64,000 nucleotides of DNA from positions 1,596,001 to 1,660,000 of the forward strand of contig NZ_CP011266.1 in the NCBI RefSeq assembly GCF_001477655.1, given 5' to 3'. The position numbers were made by a program, and so were the translations under genes. Below the pieces are notes generated by a model. The model was not told the DNA's origin. It ran no database searches and saw nothing but the letters and a program-made list of their open reading frames with translations. The stretch is from Methanobrevibacter millerae (lineage in GTDB: Archaea > Methanobacteriota > Methanobacteria > Methanobacteriales > Methanobacteriaceae). Shown here piece after piece: positions 52,885 through 63,528 of the stretch; the first letter of the stretch is position 1, and each line of letters opens with the position of its first letter.

Positions 52885-54669
52885 TTATTCCACAGTTACA
52901 CATTTTGCTAAATTTCTTGGTTTGTCCGGATCAAAACCTTTTTCAATTGTAATATAATATGACAATAGCTGAAGAGGGACAATATATACCAATGGAGCAA
53001 TAATTTCTGATACCTCAGGATTGATTTTAAATACTTCAGGTGCCTTTTCTGCCAATTCCTCATCATCAGCCGCACCAAATGCCAGTACACGTGCTCCACG
53101 AGATTTCACTTCCTCAAGGTTGCTCATTGTCTTTTTATGGGAATCACCCGGAGGTATTACGACAACCACAGGTATTCCTTCATCAATCAAAGCTAAAGGA
53201 CCGTGCTTGAGTTCTCCTGCAGCATATCCTTCACCATGGATGTATGAGATTTCCTTAAGCTTGAGCGCCCCTTCCAGTGCGGTCGGATAGGAATATCCCC
53301 TTCCAAGATAGAAGAAGTCCTTTGCATAGTTGTACCTTTGAGACATTGCCTTGATTGATTCGACATCTTCAAGAACCTCGTTGATGAAGTCAGGAACCTT
53401 ATCCAAATCATTCAGCAACCTGTCATCCTTTGCCATCAATGCAGCAAATAGATACACTGCAGTCAGTTGGGACACATAGGTTTTTGTTGCTGCAACTCCG
53501 ATTTCGGGCCCTGCCTGTGTTTGTATTACATATTGTGCCCTTCTGGTTATTGATGAGCCTGCAACGTTTACAATGCCCAATGTTTTTGACGTTTCGTTTG
53601 CAACATCCAATGCCTTAAGTGAGTCAGCGGTTTCACCTGACTGTGAAATGAATATCACAAGAGTATTTTCATCCAATGTTTTGGCCGAATACTTGAATTC
53701 GGAAGCCAATATCACATCAGTAGGAATTCCGGCCAAGGATTCAAGCAAATACTTTCCGGTAAGTGATGCATGATAGGATGTTCCGCATGCAACAAAGCAT
53801 ATTCTTGAAATGTCATCCAAATCGTCAATGATTTTTTGAATGTTGTCTTTTTGAGTTAATGTGTTTTTGACGGATGTTGCCTGTTCGTTGATTTCCTTTA
53901 TCATGAAATGATCATAGCCTTCCTTTTCAGCCATTTCCGGAGTCCAGTTGATGGTATCCACTTCCTTGTTTATAGGATTGTCGAATTCATCATGAACGAC
54001 AACACCTGTCCTGTCCAGAATTACGATTTCACCCTTTTCAGGATAAATAATGTCTTTTGCATATTTTAAGATAGCTGGAGAATCGGAAGCCAAATAATAG
54101 CCGTCACCGCCTAATCCTACAATCAGAGGAGAGTCTTTTCTTGTTGCAACAATCTTGTCAGGCTCTCTTGAAGAGATTGCAGCAATTGCATAAGCACCTT
54201 CAAGAATCTCGATTGTCTTTCTGACGGCATGCTCCAAATCCCTGCCTTCATCCATAAATTTTTGAATCAGATGAGGAATTACCTCAGTATCAGTGTCTGA
54301 TTTGAAGGTATGGCCTTCAGCAATCAAGTCTGCCTTAAGTTTTGTGTTGTTTTCAATTATGCCGTTGTGAACGACCGCAATTGTATTTTCCTCATCCATT
54401 TGGGGATGAGCATTCAATTTGGACGGATCGCCGTGAGTAGCCCATCGGACGTGAGCTATGCCAAAACTGCCCGGCATGTCAGGCAAATCCAATTTCCGGT
54501 TTACTTCATCAATTTTACCTTTATCCTTTTTAATGTGAATGTTTCCGTCGTAAGTGGCAAGTCCTATAGAATCATAGCCCCTATATTCAAGCTTTGAGAT
54601 ACAGTCAAAAAGAATAGGTGCGACATTTCTATTATTTTCCTTTAATATACAACCTACAATACCACACAT
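52885..54669 (-). CDS. glmS: Glucosamine-6-phosphate synthase (isomerizing)
   Basis: Makes glucosamine 6-phosphate from fructose 6-phosphate and glutamine for cell-wall amino sugars. N-terminal class II amidotransferase: [20 protein letters not shown] with Cys2, [55 protein letters not shown]. Two SIS isomerase domains follow: [60 protein letters not shown], and the final [13 protein letters not shown]. Length 594. It is last in a leftward run after cobA, with a 12-base gap. Confidence 0.97.
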   Translation of the reverse strand: MCGIVGCILKENNRNVAPILFDCISKLEYRGYDSIGLATYDGNIHIKKDKGKIDEVNRKLDLPDMPGSFGIAHVRWATHGDPSKLNAHPQMDEENTIAVVHNGIIENNTKLKADLIAEGHTFKSDTDTEVIPHLIQKFMDEGRDLEHAVRKTIEILEGAYAIAAISSREPDKIVATRKDSPLIVGLGGDGYYLASDSPAILKYAKDIIYPEKGEIVILDRTGVVVHDEFDNPINKEVDTINWTPEMAEKEGYDHFMIKEINEQATSVKNTLTQKDNIQKIIDDLDDISRICFVACGTSYHASLTGKYLLESLAGIPTDVILASEFKYSAKTLDENTLVIFISQSGETADSLKALDVANETSKTLGIVNVAGSSITRRAQYVIQTQAGPEIGVAATKTYVSQLTAVYLFAALMAKDDRLLNDLDKVPDFINEVLEDVESIKAMSQRYNYAKDFFYLGRGYSYPTALEGALKLKEISYIHGEGYAAGELKHGPLALIDEGIPVVVVIPPGDSHKKTMSNLEEVKSRGARVLAFGAADDEELAEKAPEVFKINPEVSEIIAPLVYIVPLQLLSYYITIEKGFDPDKPRNLAKCVTVE

Positions 54670-54681
54670 GATTACACCTAT

Positions 54682-55392
54682 TTAATAATTATAAATATCC
54701 TTATAGAGCTTTACAACTTCACCGATTATTAGGATGGCCGGAGTTTGGATGTCCTTTTCGGAAATGTTTTCAAGAGTTCCGAATATTACGTTTTCATCAG
54801 GCAATGTTCCGCTTTCTATAACACATACTGGAGTTTGTTTATCCCTGTATTTCATTATTTCTGCAGTGTTTTGCCTAATGTTTCCGATACCCATCAAAAT
54901 AATTAATGTATCTGCAGTATAGTCCCAGTGAACTTGACTTTCAGCCTTAGTCGGGTCTTCATGACCTGTCACTATTGTAACAGATGTTGCAACAGCCCTA
55001 TGGGTTACAGGTAGTCCAAGTGATGTAGGTGCTCCAATAGCTGAAGTAACACCTGGAATAACTTCAAATTTGATATCATTTTCCATTAAAGCCAATATCT
55101 CTTCACCGCCACGACCAAATACGAAAGGGTCTCCCCCTTTTAATCTCACAACATTTTCATGAGCCTTTGCCTGCTGGACAATCAGCTCATTGATTTGGTC
55201 TTGTGTCTTATAATGCTGACCCGCTTTTTTGCCAACGTATATTTTTTCTGCATCTTCAGGTGCATGAGCTAAAATTTCTTCATTAGCCAAATAATCATAT
55301 AAAACAACATCAGCTTTATTTAAGGCTTTAACAGCTTTAAGAGTTATTAAGTCTGCATCTCCAGGTCCTGCACCAATTAAATAAACTACCAT
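54682..55392 (-). CDS. cobA: Uroporphyrinogen-III C-methyltransferase
   Basis: Adds two methyl groups to uroporphyrinogen III to give precorrin-2, the entry to cobamides and coenzyme F430. Motifs: [20 protein letters not shown] at the start, [57 protein letters not shown], and [19 protein letters not shown]. Length 236, the short SUMT-only form without the CysG or HemD domains. It lies between purQ and glmS on the same strand with short gaps, so it may be co-expressed with purine genes. Confidence 0.96.
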   Translation of the reverse strand: MVVYLIGAGPGDADLITLKAVKALNKADVVLYDYLANEEILAHAPEDAEKIYVGKKAGQHYKTQDQINELIVQQAKAHENVVRLKGGDPFVFGRGGEEILALMENDIKFEVIPGVTSAIGAPTSLGLPVTHRAVATSVTIVTGHEDPTKAESQVHWDYTADTLIILMGIGNIRQNTAEIMKYRDKQTPVCVIESGTLPDENVIFGTLENISEKDIQTPAILIIGEVVKLYKDIYNY

Positions 55393-55407
55393 TATATCAC
55401 TTTTTAT

Positions 55408-56055
55408 CTATAAAAATCCTTTAAAGAAATTCAAACCGTCTGTTGAACCCAATATTTCTTCACAAGCCCTTTCAGGGTGAGGCATCATTGCGCATACCAG
55501 TCCGGATTCATCACAAACGCTTGTAATTGCTTCCACGGATCCGTTAGGGTTTGTGTCTTTAAACTGCAATACGATTTGATCTTGGTCTTTTAACAAATCA
55601 ATATCTTCTGTATAAAATCTGCCTTCTGCATGAGCAATAGGTATTTTAACAGTTTGTCCTTTTTTAAAATCTTTTGTAAAAGGAGTTCTTGTATTTGATA
55701 CTTTCAAGTCAACCCATTCACAATTGAATTTGGGGTTTTCATTAGTTATAAACACGCCAGGAACAAGACCGATTTCTCCCAGTATCTGAGCACCGTTACA
55801 AATTCCTAAAACAGGTTTTTCTTCCCTGACCAATGCCTTAATTCCGTCAATTACTGGAGTGATTGATGCCATTGCACCTGCTCTTAAGTAGTCACCGTAG
55901 GAAAAGCCTCCTGGAATGACAACACCATCGAAATCAGTTAAATCTTCATTGCTCCACCAAACATATTCAGCTTCGAGGCCAACAAGTTCAATAGCACGAG
56001 CTACATCCCTATCACAGTTGGTTCCGGGAAATCTAATTACTCCGATTTTTTTCAC
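55408..56055 (-). CDS. purQ: Phosphoribosylformylglycinamidine synthase, glutaminase subunit
   Basis: Provides ammonia from glutamine to PurL in step four of purine synthesis. Triad class I amidotransferase: [40 protein letters not shown], nucleophile in [19 protein letters not shown] near residue 88, and [20 protein letters not shown] with the His. Length 215. It starts 10 bases after purS. purL is not in the window. Confidence 0.97.
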   Translation of the reverse strand: MKKIGVIRFPGTNCDRDVARAIELVGLEAEYVWWSNEDLTDFDGVVIPGGFSYGDYLRAGAMASITPVIDGIKALVREEKPVLGICNGAQILGEIGLVPGVFITNENPKFNCEWVDLKVSNTRTPFTKDFKKGQTVKIPIAHAEGRFYTEDIDLLKDQDQIVLQFKDTNPNGSVEAITSVCDESGLVCAMMPHPERACEEILGSTDGLNFFKGFL

Positions 56056-56065
56056 TTAAACCACC

Positions 56066-56332
56066 TTATTTACCGCAAGCTGTGTTTTGAGGAATTACAT
56101 TAATTTTATAGTTGTGAATTACAGGATTACATAGTAATCTTTCACACATGTCTACAACATTTTCTCTTATTACTTCCCTGTCTTCCCCTTCCATTTGGAA
56201 TTTAATAATGTCAACAGTTTTTGCATTTTTCACTTCATAGCCAAGCAAAGCAAGAGACCTTTCAATAGTTGTAGCTTCAGGGTTTAACATACCGCTTTTT
56301 AAAGAGATTTTAACTTCAATATCAAATAACAT
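56066..56332 (-). CDS. purS: Phosphoribosylformylglycinamidine synthase, small subunit
   Basis: 88-residue ferredoxin-like protein that bridges PurQ and PurL. Family pattern: [60 protein letters not shown]. It begins one base after the purC stop and ends 10 bases before purQ, so the three are tightly linked. The C-terminal tail [10 protein letters not shown] is slightly longer than usual. Confidence 0.95.
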   Translation of the reverse strand: MLFDIEVKISLKSGMLNPEATTIERSLALLGYEVKNAKTVDIIKFQMEGEDREVIRENVVDMCERLLCNPVIHNYKINVIPQNTACGK

Positions 56333-57061
56333 CTAAATCACCTTCTCATCGTCAGGAATAATTCTATTATAAACTTCTATATAAGCATCCATCACTTCAG
56401 AATCCTTACCTTTTCTGAACAGTTCCTTATCCAGCATTTCCAAGGTTTCAGCATCCCATAATCTGCATCCGTCAGGTGAGATTTCATCACCCAAAAGGAT
56501 TTTTCCATCTTTATCCTTACCGAATTCAACTTTATAATCAACCAATATGATTCCTGCATCCTTAAAGAACTTGGTTAAAATATCATTGATTTTTAAAGCT
56601 TTTTCAGTTAGAATATCAATTTCTTCCTGTGTAGCAATGCCCAATGCGGTTATTATTGAATCATTAAGCATAGGATCATGGTATTCATCATCCTTAAAGT
56701 CCATCTGTACAATTGGAGGGTCCAATTTTGTACCGTCTTCAATCGGATATTTGCGAACGAGACTGCCTGTTGCGATATTTCTTACTATCACTTCAATAGG
56801 AATCATGTCTAACTTTTTAGCCAACATGATGTTTTCTTCAGGCAAGTCTATGAACTGTGTTTCAACACCGTTTTGCTCCAAAACCTTAAAAATTTTAGCT
56901 GAAATGACTGCATTGTATGCACCTTTTTTGTCCATAACCTCTTTACGTGCACCGTCGCCGGCAGTCATGTCATCACGAAATTCGATGATTACTTCATCAT
57001 CGTTTTCAGTAGTGAATACACTTTTTACTTTACCAGAATTAATTAACTCTTTTTTCTCCAT
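56333..57061 (-). CDS. purC: Phosphoribosylaminoimidazole-succinocarboxamide synthase
   Basis: Joins CAIR and aspartate in purine synthesis. Motifs: INSGKVKSVFTTENDDEVII, FRDDMTAGDGARKEVMDKKG, IEVIVRNIATGSLVRKYPIE, VDYKVEFGKDKDGKILLGDE and ISPDGCRLWDAETLEMLDKE. Length 242 matches the short prokaryotic form. It heads the leftward run purC-purS-purQ-cobA-glmS. Confidence 0.97.
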   Translation of the reverse strand: MEKKELINSGKVKSVFTTENDDEVIIEFRDDMTAGDGARKEVMDKKGAYNAVISAKIFKVLEQNGVETQFIDLPEENIMLAKKLDMIPIEVIVRNIATGSLVRKYPIEDGTKLDPPIVQMDFKDDEYHDPMLNDSIITALGIATQEEIDILTEKALKINDILTKFFKDAGIILVDYKVEFGKDKDGKILLGDEISPDGCRLWDAETLEMLDKELFRKGKDSEVMDAYIEVYNRIIPDDEKVI

Positions 57062-57203
57062 GATATCATCAAATAAAATTTTAAATTATTATACTTTAAT
57101 TTTTGTTTAAAATGCTATATAATGTTATTTAAAATAGATATTATTGTTGATTAATGCAACATTCAAATATTTCAACCACAATAATATTATAATAGTGATT
57201 ATC

Positions 57204-57767
57204 ATGAAAAGCATTTTTGAAAGAGAACTCGCCGGAGAGCTAATCTCAACTGACGATCCGGAATATCAGCAAATTTTAGACATAATTACATAAACGATGA
57301 ACACATGCCGAGAATTAAATAGCGGCGTACACACTTCCGAAGAAAATCTTGAATACTTAAGCCGGATAATCGGAAAGGAAGTTGACGAATCAGTGTTTTT
57401 TATGCCTCCGTTTTATGTTGACTACGGCAAAAACATAAGCATAGGAAAAGGTGTCGTAATCCAGCAGCTATGTACCTTCATGGACAGGGGAGGAATAACC
57501 ATTGAAGATGGCGTTTTCATAGCACCCAAGGTCAATCTGACCACGCTCAACCATGATTTCAATCCTGAAAACAGAAGCGGAACCTATGCTAAGCCTATAC
57601 ACATCAAGAAGAATGCATGGATTGGAATAGCTGCAACCATACTTCCTGGCATAACCATCGGTGAAAATTCAATTGTCGGTGCGGGAAGCGTAGTGACAAA
57701 AGATGTTCCGGACAATACGATTGTTGCGGGAAATCCTGCTCAGTTGATAAAAAAGATTGATGAATAA
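57204..57767 (+). pseudogene. Hexapeptide-repeat sugar O-acetyltransferase interrupted by in-frame TAA
   Basis: The frame begins at ATG 57204 with the maltose-acetyltransferase N-terminus MKSIFERELAGELISTDDPE, YQQILDIIT, then TAA at 57291-57293 (codon 30). The same frame continues [40 protein letters not shown] and the left-handed beta-helix, with the catalytic His in [16 protein letters not shown] and [24 protein letters not shown]-to-TAA change would explain the break. Translation from the ATG at 57297 would give a 156-residue protein with an intact catalytic domain but without the N-terminal helices, so some activity is possible. Confidence 0.75.
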
Positions 57768-57813
57768 CCCATCGATTGCTAATTTTTTTTTAAAAAAAGG
57801 AAAAAGAAGGAAA

Positions 57814-59064
57814 TCAGTTTATTTTCTTCTTTTGATTTCTTATTCTGTTGTAGAAAAATGCTCCAACAGTAATTAACACAAATCCAGCTATTAAAATTAC
57901 TGCATTTTCAATGACACTAACCAAAACATTACCAAGCGCTTTCAAGAAGTCCAAAATAGCTTGAAGTAATAACAGGATTTGATTGATTATTTCCAAAATG
58001 AAATTAATTAATGCGAACAGTAATCCTAAAATTTGCTGTATAAGTGCTATAATTGCGGAAATAAGTCCTACAATGAAATTCAATATGGCTCCAATCAAGT
58101 TTATTATCTGTTGAATGAAAGACAACAGAACACCTAATAATTTTAAAAGCCCATCAATTTCTTTCCACAGCGATGCCAGCATATTTAAAAATTTTTCAAC
58201 AGCATCCATCATAGACTGAAGTTCCGCCATAAAGTTTTCAAACAGATGTACCATTTCCTCAAGAGCATGATAAAAGATTAAAAAGTCATTTAGCAATGTT
58301 TCAATAATAGGTTCCCATGCACCATAAAGCATATCCGCCCAAAAAAGCAAATAATCCAATAATTCCTCTAATAATGTTGCATTTGTTTCATTATCAAATA
58401 GAAGAGTCATATTGGTGATATTGGTTGCATTGGTAACATTTGTTGCATTAGTGGTATTGGTTAAATTAGTTTGATTAGTATTGCTGCTGATACTTCTAAA
58501 TGATACCGTATATGCAAAATAATTCGATACATTGCCGGATACAGATTCCAAAACTTCAAAACTAAAAACGGCTGCAGTGTTATTGTTTATTTTAACGGCT
58601 CCATTGATTTTTTCAGAATTTTGTGCAGCATTAACCAAGTCACCTGAAGCGCCTGATTGTATAGCGCCAGACATTATACTTCCGATCTGACCGGATAAAC
58701 CTTTTACGTAACAGCCGATAATGGTCTGCATCAGCATATTTGAATTAGGAGCACTTGATGCGGAAGCATGTTTGAATTCATCTCCAGAAGTTGCGGCAGG
58801 TTTAGAATAGTCAAGCCTAAATCCTCTAAACCCATCACTGAATTTAATATCATTTCCACTCCCTTGAGCCAAAATATATTTAGATTTATCATCCGTTTTG
58901 TTTTTATCGGGCGTTTTGTTCTTGTCAGAGGTATCTTTATCAATTGGTTTGTCATGATCATCTGTACTGTTATCCTGATGTGTGGCATTGTCAGCCATGG
59001 CAATACCTATAAAACAAAAGGAAATCAATATAACGATAATCAATGCAAATATTTTTTTGTTCAT
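57814..59064 (-). CDS. Secreted protein with a long Leu/Ile-rich amphipathic C-terminal region
   Basis: About 416 residues. A signal peptide (MNKKIFALIIVILISFCFIG) is followed by an Asp/Lys/Thr-rich linker (DKDTSDKNKTPDKNKTDD), a small domain (residues about 75-190), and an Asn/Thr run (TNLTNTTNATNVTNATNIT). Then come some 190 residues of almost unbroken hydrophobic, heptad-like sequence: LLKLLGVLLSFIQQIINLIG, AILNFIVGLISAIIALIQQI, LGLLFALINFILEIINQILL. A last helix and the basic end NRIRNQKKKIN could be a membrane anchor. The ATG at 59064 is preferred to a TTG upstream because GAGG lies just before it. The family is not recognised. Confidence 0.75.
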   Translation of the reverse strand: MNKKIFALIIVILISFCFIGIAMADNATHQDNSTDDHDKPIDKDTSDKNKTPDKNKTDDKSKYILAQGSGNDIKFSDGFRGFRLDYSKPAATSGDEFKHASASSAPNSNMLMQTIIGCYVKGLSGQIGSIMSGAIQSGASGDLVNAAQNSEKINGAVKINNNTAAVFSFEVLESVSGNVSNYFAYTVSFRSISSNTNQTNLTNTTNATNVTNATNITNMTLLFDNETNATLLEELLDYLLFWADMLYGAWEPIIETLLNDFLIFYHALEEMVHLFENFMAELQSMMDAVEKFLNMLASLWKEIDGLLKLLGVLLSFIQQIINLIGAILNFIVGLISAIIALIQQILGLLFALINFILEIINQILLLLQAILDFLKALGNVLVSVIENAVILIAGFVLITVGAFFYNRIRNQKKKIN

Positions 59065-59208
59065 AATATGCCTCAATACTATTATTTATTAATTATTCCC
59101 ATATATTAAGATTATGACATTCTAATGATGGTCAGGTTATTTAATATTTAAATTTTAAATACTATTATCTAAAAATATAATAAATAATTAATTAAGTAAT
59201 GTGATAAC

Positions 59209-60015
59209 ATGAATTTACGTGAAATTATAACGGATGCTATTAAATATCCTATTAGCGATACCCGAAAATTTTTAATATTCTGTGCTTTAATTATTTTAAT
59301 GAGCCTATCAACAGTTCTTCCATCATATGGCCTTAAGGACAGTACCATAGCCCTTATTTTAAGCCTTGTAACTTTCATTGTTTTATTTGTAGTTTTAGGA
59401 TACTCAGTGGAAGTCCTTAAAGGTGGAATAGAAGGTGATGAGACACTTCCAGATTTTGATTATGTAAAACAATTTATCATAGGCATTAAAGCAATGATTT
59501 TAGATATAATATATTTCATCATACCTGCAGTCATTGTCATAATTATCGCTTCCGCAACAGGACTGTTTTCCTCATTCACGGAAATCGTAAATGTGGGAAT
59601 TAATTCTCTAGCTAATGAAACAACCAATGTGACCACAATAATAGCTGCAGTTCCCAAATCAACAATGAACACATTTACCAATGCGTTAAGCGTTACCATA
59701 GTTGCTGCAATCATATTATTTATCATATTTTCATTGCTGTCATTTACAGCACTAGTCAGATTTGCAAAATTCGAAAGCGGTACTGAAGGTCTCAGATTCA
59801 TGGAAATACTAAAGGACATGAAAAACATCGGCTTTATAAAGATTATAATTACATTGATTGTAATCTATATAATTGCATTAGCCATGGTATTTGTCATTGG
59901 ATTGATTGGACTGATTCCATATGTCGGTGTTTTCATAGGCATTTTTGTCGGAGTGCCGTTTGTAGTGTTGTTTTTATATAGATCTATCGGTTTATTATAT
60001 GCTGATGCATATTAA
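59209..60015 (+). CDS. DUF4013 membrane protein
   Basis: 268 residues with about six membrane helices. The start MNLREIITDAIKYPISDTRK, then LPDFDYVKQFIIGIKAMILD and the end VGVPFVVLFLYRSIGLLYAD, fit the DUF4013 family, which is common in methanogens and has no known function. It is divergent from the amphipathic secreted protein with a 144-base shared leader, so a functional link is possible. Confidence 0.8.
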   Translation: MNLREIITDAIKYPISDTRKFLIFCALIILMSLSTVLPSYGLKDSTIALILSLVTFIVLFVVLGYSVEVLKGGIEGDETLPDFDYVKQFIIGIKAMILDIIYFIIPAVIVIIIASATGLFSSFTEIVNVGINSLANETTNVTTIIAAVPKSTMNTFTNALSVTIVAAIILFIIFSLLSFTALVRFAKFESGTEGLRFMEILKDMKNIGFIKIIITLIVIYIIALAMVFVIGLIGLIPYVGVFIGIFVGVPFVVLFLYRSIGLLYADAY

Positions 60016-60243
60016 ACCATTTTCTCTTTTTATAATTTTTTTGCATAAATCGCTCCAACGACTAAAAAAACAGTTCTTTTTTTATTTATAATACATGAAA
60101 ATTATATAATTGTTAGAAAATGAATCTTTTAAAGCTCAAATGACACTGATAGAAGTATTATTTCATTGCTTTTCACTATTACTATAAAAACATTTAATAA
60201 AAGATTAAAACATTGCATTTAAAAAAAAGAAGGGACGTAAAAA
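60016..60243. other. Spacer between convergent genes
   Basis: 228 AT-rich bases with T-tracts near 60020-60050 and 60077-60084 that could end the DUF4013 transcript. Nothing else seen. Confidence 0.4.
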
Positions 60244-63200
60244 TTATCTTTTACGTCTTAAAATATTGTTTGAAACTAAACACATCAATACCAATAATGC
60301 AATCACTATTGGATTTCCAGTCTGTTTTGAGTCAATAGAATTATTTACAGATTTTTTAATTCCATTATCTTGTGAAATTGTGTTATTTTGTTCAGACTCA
60401 GTTGCATTAATGTTTATATCTAATGTGCTTTCACTTGGAGCATAGTATTCATTTCCATTATATTTTACAATAGCTGTTGTGCTACTTTTTGGTAAAATTA
60501 CATCGATGAATCTAGCTATACCATTGTGAACTTCAGCAGTGTATTCAACACCATCAATAATTAATGTTGTAGTACCATTTAAAACAGGGTTTCCATCCTC
60601 ATCTATGACATTTACTGTAACATTTATTTTATCTGATGGATTGCCATTGACCGGGTCTGCAGAGATAGTTGTATTTACTCTATTAACAACCACCATATTG
60701 ACAGTAGTGTTTGACGGATTGTATGCATCATCACCCAAATACATCAGGTCTACAGGATAAACTCCAGAATCAGGTAACATTAATCCTTCAAATACTGCTT
60801 TTCCGTTTTCCACATTTGCAACATATTCACCAGCTGCTGCAAATCCTTCAGGAGCTTCTCCTATTTTATCGCCGATGATTAGAATTGCAGTACCGTTGGA
60901 TACAGGATTTCCGTTTTCATCAGTTACATTTGCTATGATATTGACTTTTTCGCCAGAATATCCATAAACATCTTCAGATGCTATTGTAGTGTCCAGTTTA
61001 GGAACTGCATATGCTTTTAGGATAGCTATAAAATGTACTTTAGACAAATCTTCCCATTCCTTGCCGTCATCACTTATAAAAGATTTACCTGGTTGTGAAG
61101 GAATTCTAAGGTTATTAGTGACATACGGAGTATTTTTAAATGTAATTTTAAAGGTATCTCCCTTTTTAATTGGGACAGGTTTGTTTAGATTAACTGTTTC
61201 ATATCCGCTGATTTTACTTATGCCCTTTTGGGTATGGACATCAGCATCATTTACAGATACTGTAAACTCATATTCCGCGCCGCTTTTATTAAAGAATGTT
61301 CCAACAGCACCAATAATCTCATCATCTTCAGCGGTGAAAACACTGGCATAATAGTTGCCTTCAGGTATCAATTTACTGTCTCCACCAACGTCATTCTGGT
61401 AAATCCTGGTGTATGTGTCATTGTTGATTATGTAACAAACGCTTTCCTTGTCTGCAAATGATGTGTCATAATAGGATAAATAGAAATATCCTTTATCACC
61501 CCAGCCGGTTCCCCAACTGTTTTTACAAATCCATGCTCCGTCACCTTCAGGAGTTTTTAGGAAATTATTTCTGGAATAATTGTCATCCCATCCAACGATA
61601 CAAATTCTATGGGTTGAGTCATTGGAATCGTAACAATATTGTGCATAATTTGATTCATTGAAATATTTGGTTTTATTGAAATCTGCACGATGACTGGCCG
61701 CTACAGCACCATAATTGATTAAAGCATTTTTGATTAAATCCCTTCCTGCAGCATCTTTTACTGGAGGAATTACAACCACATTTTGAATGTGAATGTCCTC
61801 AGGAGTCATGTACAATGAGGAAATCTTACCCATTTCATCGTAACTGTCATATTCAGCCGGGAAAATTCCAAGCCAGTCAATCAGATAAGCAACAGCGGTA
61901 AATGCATTTCCTCCTTCCGAAAGAACATCATCACCATATTTTGAATATTTAAGCATTGTATTTTGCATATTGTTCTCAGATAAGGAATATGTCTGATTTG
62001 TATATCTGAGCAAGGCAGATTCCAGTGCTGCAACGTTTCCAAATGCCCAGCATGCACCCATGAATCCCTGATCTTTAACCGGAGTAATCCAGCCATATTT
62101 TCTCAAATCGAAAAACTCAGGCATCTTATCATAGGTAATATTGCTGTTGAGTATGATTAACGGTTTTGCATTAGATTCCCAATTATAGAAATCATTTTTA
62201 TTGTTGAAGGATTTGACATCAGAAGTGTAATTGTTATCCAAATCACGATTTACTTTTCCATATACTGTGTATACGCTTATTCCATCAGACGGATTGTTGA
62301 AGTAATTTCCGATTAATGTTAATTCATTATCATATGCATAAACTGCAGATCCTTCAAAAGCACTATTATTTACAAAAGCATTTCCTTTAAGGAGTGCCTC
62401 ATCACTATCAAAATAACATGCTCCTCCATAGGACTTGTCATCCCCAATGCTGTTTGAAATGAATTTGGAATTCTGAATATCGACATTAGCATGGCTAGTA
62501 TAAATTGCACCGCCTTCATAATTTGCAGTATTGGAAGTGAAATTAGTATTGTTAATAATTAGATTTCCATCCAATTGAAGGATAGCTCCTCCAAAACCTG
62601 AATAACAGTTATTGAACAGTGTATTACTAATAGTAGTCCAACTTCCAAAAACACTGTCCCCAGCAAAAACATCGACAAAAATGGCACCACCATCGTTTTC
62701 ACTGGCCACATTGTCAAATTCACAGCCCGTGATTGTTAGATTTGAAATAATTCTTGCTCCAATTGCACCTGCTGTTTTATTAGCAAAGAGGTTTTTGAAT
62801 TTGGAGTTGCTGATTATTAATTTTCCATCATTTCTAGAAAAGATTGCCGCAGCATATTTTGAGGTGGTATTTAAAAAATTGGAATTGTCAACAGTCAAAT
62901 TTGACATATCCAGAAATATTTGGCCTTTAATAATGTTATCGCTGCTGCTAGTGAATGTGGAATTGACAACATTGACCTCTGATCTAAAAGAGGTGATTGA
63001 AGCACCATTATCTCCACTATTGTCAATGAATTTACAGTTATTAACGTTCAACACAGCATCAAGAGAATAAACGGCCCCACCATCATATGTTTCATTATCA
63101 CCCATACAATTTATGAATGTAACATTGTTTAATGTTAACTTTGAATCAGTTCCAATTGCTGAGCCATAGCCACAAAAAGCATTTTGAATGATTAAATTAT

Positions 63201-63528
63201 TTATTTCAACGTTTTTTCCAGTTATATAAAACGCCCTGGCCTGATTGGTACAGTCTATTATATGATTGTTTCCATTGATTACAAAATTATTCTTGGTTAT
63301 ATTGATTCCGCCAGAATAATCTTTGTCAATTTCCTGATTGAATTTATAATCACTGTTAAAATTAAAATTTGAATTTTCAACAGCAATTGCCTTATTAAGG
63401 TCATCGTATGACTTATCACCATCATTTAAAACATCTCCAGCATCGTTTAAATCGGCTGCAGATATTGTGGTGATTGAAATCATGAAGACCATCAACATAA
63501 AAAAGTATAATAATTTATTATATTTCAT
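60244..63528 (-). CDS. Giant surface protein: beta-helix, papain-like protease, Ig-like repeats, TGNPI anchor
   Basis: About 1,094 residues. A signal peptide (KLLYFFMLMVFMISITTISA) leads to an adhesin-like right-handed beta-helix (residues about 60-450) with repeats such as GDGGAIFVD-like NDGGAIFVDVFAGDSVFGSW. A C1 papain-like protease follows (about 480-700): VKDQGFMGACWAFGNVAALE with the oxyanion Gln and nucleophile Cys, STHRICIVGWDDNY with His, and ICKNSWGTGWGDKGYFYLSY with Asn. A lectin-like beta domain, two Ig-like repeats (NGTTTLIIDGVEYTAEV-type) and the C-terminal anchor KQTGNPIVIALLVLMCLVSN-RRKR finish it. GGGGGTAAAT before the ATG at 63528 fixes the start. Confidence 0.88.
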   Translation of the reverse strand: MKYNKLLYFFMLMVFMISITTISAADLNDAGDVLNDGDKSYDDLNKAIAVENSNFNFNSDYKFNQEIDKDYSGGINITKNNFVINGNNHIIDCTNQARAFYITGKNVEINNLIIQNAFCGYGSAIGTDSKLTLNNVTFINCMGDNETYDGGAVYSLDAVLNVNNCKFIDNSGDNGASITSFRSEVNVVNSTFTSSSDNIIKGQIFLDMSNLTVDNSNFLNTTSKYAAAIFSRNDGKLIISNSKFKNLFANKTAGAIGARIISNLTITGCEFDNVASENDGGAIFVDVFAGDSVFGSWTTISNTLFNNCYSGFGGAILQLDGNLIINNTNFTSNTANYEGGAIYTSHANVDIQNSKFISNSIGDDKSYGGACYFDSDEALLKGNAFVNNSAFEGSAVYAYDNELTLIGNYFNNPSDGISVYTVYGKVNRDLDNNYTSDVKSFNNKNDFYNWESNAKPLIILNSNITYDKMPEFFDLRKYGWITPVKDQGFMGACWAFGNVAALESALLRYTNQTYSLSENNMQNTMLKYSKYGDDVLSEGGNAFTAVAYLIDWLGIFPAEYDSYDEMGKISSLYMTPEDIHIQNVVVIPPVKDAAGRDLIKNALINYGAVAASHRADFNKTKYFNESNYAQYCYDSNDSTHRICIVGWDDNYSRNNFLKTPEGDGAWICKNSWGTGWGDKGYFYLSYYDTSFADKESVCYIINNDTYTRIYQNDVGGDSKLIPEGNYYASVFTAEDDEIIGAVGTFFNKSGAEYEFTVSVNDADVHTQKGISKISGYETVNLNKPVPIKKGDTFKITFKNTPYVTNNLRIPSQPGKSFISDDGKEWEDLSKVHFIAILKAYAVPKLDTTIASEDVYGYSGEKVNIIANVTDENGNPVSNGTAILIIGDKIGEAPEGFAAAGEYVANVENGKAVFEGLMLPDSGVYPVDLMYLGDDAYNPSNTTVNMVVVNRVNTTISADPVNGNPSDKINVTVNVIDEDGNPVLNGTTTLIIDGVEYTAEVHNGIARFIDVILPKSSTTAIVKYNGNEYYAPSESTLDININATESEQNNTISQDNGIKKSVNNSIDSKQTGNPIVIALLVLMCLVSNNILRRKR

